DNA of 64,000 nt from Comamonadaceae bacterium. GTDB lineage: Bacteria; Pseudomonadota; Gammaproteobacteria; Burkholderiales; Burkholderiaceae_C. Positions within the stretch are counted from its first letter, which is position 1; each line of letters starts with the position of its first letter. Positions 61,398 through 64,000 of the stretch are shown one piece after another. Location: assembly GCA_947450765.1 (NCBI GenBank), contig CANFXC010000004.1, positions 30,592-94,591 on the forward strand, read 5' to 3'. The position numbers were made by a program, and so were the translations under genes. The notes below the pieces were generated by a model. That model had not been told where the DNA came from, did no database searches, and was given only the letters and a program-made list of their open reading frames with translations.

Positions 61398-62004
61398 ATA
61401 TCTTGCCGCGCTGCTTCAAGCGGCTCAAAGTCTCTGCCGAGAGATTCAGGTAGGACGCCAACTCCTTTTTAGGAATGCGCTCAAAGAGTTCGGGGTGTTT
61501 GCGCAAAAAGCGCTTCACGCGACCCGGTGCGTCCAGCAGGTGCAGCGTGATGGTGTGGGCCATGATCTCACTCATCAGTTCCATCACGGCATATTCAAAG
61601 GACTTCTTGATCTCGTGGTGGCGCTCTAAAAAAGCCACCCAGTCTTCCAGCGGCAGTTTGGCTACCCGCACCTTGGTCACGCAAACGGTGCTGTAGGGTG
61701 TGGGCGTTCCCAAGCGCCAAGCGGCGTAGCTGGTTTCCATGTCGCGTTCGTCAGTGAAGCGAAGAATCATCTCCTTCGCCTCCTGATTGGTCACCACCCG
61801 TTTCAGGATGCCTTCGAGAATGAAGTACTGCTCCATCTGGTGCACACCTTGGGCCAGCAAAGAGTCGCCTTTGTGGCCATCGACGATGACCAAATGCGGC
61901 TCCAACTCAGCGCTCTGCGCGGCAGTCATCCCTTTTAAAACGGTGTTCTGCGTCAGTTGAACGCGAATGATGTTTCTATCGGGGTGGTCGGAAACTGAGA
62001 GCAT
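61396..62004 (-). CDS. Crp/Fnr-family transcriptional regulator
   Basis: A 202-residue regulator with an N-terminal cyclic-nucleotide-binding-like beta barrel (HKGDSLLAQGVHQMEQYFILEGILKRV), a long dimerisation helix and a C-terminal helix-turn-helix (IPKKELASYLNLSAETLSRLKQRGKI). The FNR N-terminal four-Cys iron-sulfur motif is absent, so it is not an oxygen sensor of that type. It is divergent from oxc and its binding site may be the palindrome at 62089-62111. The ATG at 62004 is preferred because upstream codons look non-coding. Confidence 0.88.
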   Translation of the reverse strand: MLSVSDHPDRNIIRVQLTQNTVLKGMTAAQSAELEPHLVIVDGHKGDSLLAQGVHQMEQYFILEGILKRVVTNQEAKEMILRFTDERDMETSYAAWRLGTPTPYSTVCVTKVRVAKLPLEDWVAFLERHHEIKKSFEYAVMELMSEIMAHTITLHLLDAPGRVKRFLRKHPELFERIPKKELASYLNLSAETLSRLKQRGKI

Positions 62005-62088
62005 GGCTAGGTAAGGTTGGGCGAGACGCAGAACAGACTCGCTCAGACGGCTAATAAGGCTAAATACGGGGGTCCAAATATGGCGAAA

Positions 62089-62111
62089 ATTGACCGCGAT
62101 CAATGGTCAAT
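62089..62111. promoter_or_regulatory. FNR/CRP-like palindrome between the regulator and oxc
   Basis: A perfect inverted repeat ATTGACC-N9-GGTCAAT spans the site, and overlapping it is TTGAC-N4-ATCAA, one base from the FNR consensus TTGAT-N4-ATCAA. It lies 85 bases upstream of the Crp/Fnr ATG and about 121 before the oxc ATG, a position that could serve either promoter. Confidence 0.6.
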
Positions 62112-62231
62112 CCCAAAGCGACTCTTATGATAACCGGACAGTGCAACGAGCCCTTTATTTGGGCGCGCGAGTCCAACTGTGCGGCGTTGTCCAATAACTT
62201 TCATCGAAGTCAAACGAAAAGAAATTTCCTC

Positions 62232-63944
62232 ATGACCAACGACACTCAATCACCAGAACAAACAGACGGGTTCAACTTAGTCATCGACGCCCTGAAGCTC
62301 AACGACATTGACACGATTTACGCCCTGCCCGGCATTCCCATCACCGACCTGACGCGCAAAGCGCAGGCTGCGGGCATTCGGATGATTTCTTTTCGCCATG
62401 AACAGCATGCAGGCAACGCCGCCGCAGCCGCTGGTTTCCTGACGCAAAAACCCGGCATTTGCCTGACAGTCTCGGCCCCCGGCTTTTTGAACGGCCTGAC
62501 CGCACTGACCAACGCCACCACCAACTGCTTCCCGATGATCCTGATCAGCGGCTCCAGTGAACGTGAAATCGTCGACCTGCAGCAAGGCGACTACGAAGAA
62601 ATGGACCAACTGGCGATTGCCAAACCGCTGTGCAAAGCGGCTTTTCGCGTGCTCCACGCTGAAGACATCGGCGTCGGCATCGCCCGCGCCATCCGCTCCG
62701 CGCTGTCTGGCCGTCCAGGCGGCGTCTACCTTGACCTGCCAGCCAAGCTCTTTTCGCAGACGATGGAAGCAGAAGCCGGCAAACGCTCACTCATCAAGGT
62801 GATTGACCCCGCACCGCGTCAGATCCCGGCTGCAGATGCCGTCAAGCGTGCCCTTGACTTGCTCAAAGGTGCCAAGCGTCCGTTGATCGTTCTTGGCAAA
62901 GGCGCTGCCTACGCACAGGCTGATGCAGACATCCGTGCCTTGGTCGAAAAGTCCGGCATTCCTTACCTGCCGATGTCCATGGCCAAAGGCTTGTTGCCAG
63001 ACACGCACGAGCAGTCTGCTGCCGCCACCCGTTCTTTTGTGCTGGCTGAAGCCGACGTTGTCATGCTGGTCGGCGCGCGCCTGAACTGGCTGCTGTCGCA
63101 CGGCAAGGGCAAAACATGGGGCACGCCATCGTCCACCAAGTTCATCCAGATCGACATCTCCCCGACCGAGATGGACAGCAACGTGCCCATCGCTGCACCG
63201 CTGGTGGGTGACATCGGCTCTTGCGTGTCAGCACTGCTGGGCGGCATTGGCTCTGATTGGGCCAAGCCACCAGCCGAATGGCTGCAAGCGATTGGTGAGC
63301 GCAAAGACAAAAATCTGGTCAAGATGGCCGCGACGCTGGCGCTCAACCCCGCGATCATGAACTTCCACAGCGCCCTGAACGTCGTGCGCAATGTTGTCAA
63401 GGCCAATCCAGAAGCTGTCGTCGTCAACGAAGGGGCCAACACCCTTGACTTCACCCGCAGCATTGTTGACATGTACCTGCCGCGCAAGCGTCTCGACGTT
63501 GGCACCTGGGGCATCATGGGCATCGGCATGGGCTTCGCAGTGGCCGCCGCAGTGACCACCGGCAAGCCGGTGATCGCCATCGAAGGCGACAGCGCCTTCG
63601 GTTTCAGCGGCATGGAAGTCGAAACCATCTGCCGCTACAACCTGCCAATTTGCATCGTTGTCTTCAACAACAACGGCATTTACAAAGGCACCGACGTCAA
63701 CCCGCTGGGCGGCGATGTGGCCCCGACGGTGTTCGTCAAGAACGCCCGCTATGAAATGATGATGCAGGCCTTTGGCGGTGTCGGCGTTGTCGCCAACACC
63801 CCGGCTGAACTCGCCAAGGCCATGGACGAAGCGATCGCCTCCGGTCGGCCGACCCTGATCAACGCGATCATCGACGAAACCGCTGGCACTGAAAGCGGTC
63901 GAATCACCAGCTTGAATCCGCAGAGCGCTGCGAAAAAGAAGTAA
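62232..63944 (+). CDS. oxc: Oxalyl-CoA decarboxylase
   Basis: A 570-residue thiamine-diphosphate enzyme with an N-terminal PYR domain ([19 protein letters not shown]; Glu-bearing [15 protein letters not shown]), a central nucleotide-like domain, and a C-terminal PP domain with [22 protein letters not shown] and NNNGIYKG. The oxalyl-CoA decarboxylase character is shown by the YALPGIPI start and the whole match to that family. It decarboxylates oxalyl-CoA to formyl-CoA, the energy-yielding step of oxalate catabolism. The downstream formyl-CoA transferase-like start completes the cycle. Confidence 0.95.
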   Translation: MTNDTQSPEQTDGFNLVIDALKLNDIDTIYALPGIPITDLTRKAQAAGIRMISFRHEQHAGNAAAAAGFLTQKPGICLTVSAPGFLNGLTALTNATTNCFPMILISGSSEREIVDLQQGDYEEMDQLAIAKPLCKAAFRVLHAEDIGVGIARAIRSALSGRPGGVYLDLPAKLFSQTMEAEAGKRSLIKVIDPAPRQIPAADAVKRALDLLKGAKRPLIVLGKGAAYAQADADIRALVEKSGIPYLPMSMAKGLLPDTHEQSAAATRSFVLAEADVVMLVGARLNWLLSHGKGKTWGTPSSTKFIQIDISPTEMDSNVPIAAPLVGDIGSCVSALLGGIGSDWAKPPAEWLQAIGERKDKNLVKMAATLALNPAIMNFHSALNVVRNVVKANPEAVVVNEGANTLDFTRSIVDMYLPRKRLDVGTWGIMGIGMGFAVAAAVTTGKPVIAIEGDSAFGFSGMEVETICRYNLPICIVVFNNNGIYKGTDVNPLGGDVAPTVFVKNARYEMMMQAFGGVGVVANTPAELAKAMDEAIASGRPTLINAIIDETAGTESGRITSLNPQSAAKKK

Positions 63945-63969
63945 TCAATTCACATTTAGGAGAAATCAA

Positions 63970-64000
63970 ATGAGCAACAAACCCCTCAACGGCATCAAGA
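63970..64000 (+). CDS. frc: Start of a probable formyl-CoA:oxalate CoA-transferase (partial)
   Basis: Only the first ten residues (MSNKPLNGIK) are in the window, from the ATG at 63970 with an AGGAGA Shine-Dalgarno 6 bases upstream. They match the usual start of type III CoA-transferases (KPLxGIKVLDFTxV). The position right behind oxc makes formyl-CoA transferase, which activates oxalate with CoA from formyl-CoA, the likely identity. Confidence 0.72.
   Translation, partial: MSNKPLNGIK

Noticed and set aside
61396..62004. Crp/Fnr gene as true FNR
   Set aside because: The N-terminal cysteines needed for the 4Fe-4S oxygen sensor are absent.

Overview
The window reads as a chromosomal segment of a betaproteobacterium of the order Burkholderiales, most likely a Comamonadaceae-type freshwater or soil heterotroph (inference). 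The signs are seven periplasmic Bug/TctC-type solute receptors with two TctBA membrane modules, a zapB-like–zapA–6S RNA block, Tat-exported Sox and molybdenum enzymes, and many acyl-CoA catabolic genes packed with 1-4 base start/stop overlaps. No rRNA, tRNA, CRISPR array, prophage or intact insertion sequence was seen.

Layout. 1-8280: the end of a 2-hydroxyacid dehydrogenase, a BKACE (DUF849) enzyme, a FadR-type GntR regulator, and a forward run of SDR, Bug receptor, E1 alpha/beta of a thiamine-dependent 2-oxoacid or acetoin dehydrogenase, and tctBA. 8332-9930: a secreted GH18 chitinase-like protein with three chitin-binding-like repeats. 10446-14421: two Bug receptors, a PEP mutase/isocitrate lyase-family enzyme and an exported trypsin-like protease with TPRs. 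14455-20405: an RND efflux operon. 20681-21450: a cytochrome b561 and an IS3-family transposase remnant.

21482-28451: one reverse-strand operon of a molybdenum hydroxylase (2Fe-2S and molybdopterin subunits), soxX, soxY, soxZ, soxA, a flavocytochrome c sulfide dehydrogenase flavoprotein and a Bug receptor. It has no soxB or soxCD, and SoxY has an altered carrier tail. 28582-32285: a decayed enoyl-CoA hydratase, an outer-membrane-like protein, a Sel1 protein and an RNB-family ribonuclease.

32260-40409: an eight-gene reverse operon (MaoC, Bug, MmgE/PrpD, acyl-CoA dehydrogenase, CaiB CoA-transferase, GntR/UTRA regulator, MFS, CitE-like lyase) behind a palindromic candidate operator. It looks like a complete CoA-dependent route for an unidentified carboxylic acid. 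40562-43307: an AtuA-type pair with its own Bug receptor. 43358-47560: housekeeping and small genes (GloB, aminotransferase, Nth, SUI1). 47567-54950: a cobalamin salvage cluster (btuB, two binding proteins, btuCD, cobQ) headed by a cobalamin riboswitch. 55006-57771: zapB-like, zapA, 6S RNA, TauE/SafE and an HPP-CBS protein. 58000-64000: a complete tctCBA system, a Crp/Fnr regulator, oxalyl-CoA decarboxylase and the start of a probable formyl-CoA transferase, suggesting oxalate uptake and catabolism with an FNR-like box between regulator and enzyme.

The theme is scavenging of organic acids. Receptors are paired with short CoA- or decarboxylation-based pathways, and five of the seven receptors have no adjacent membrane module, so they may share TctAB subunits.
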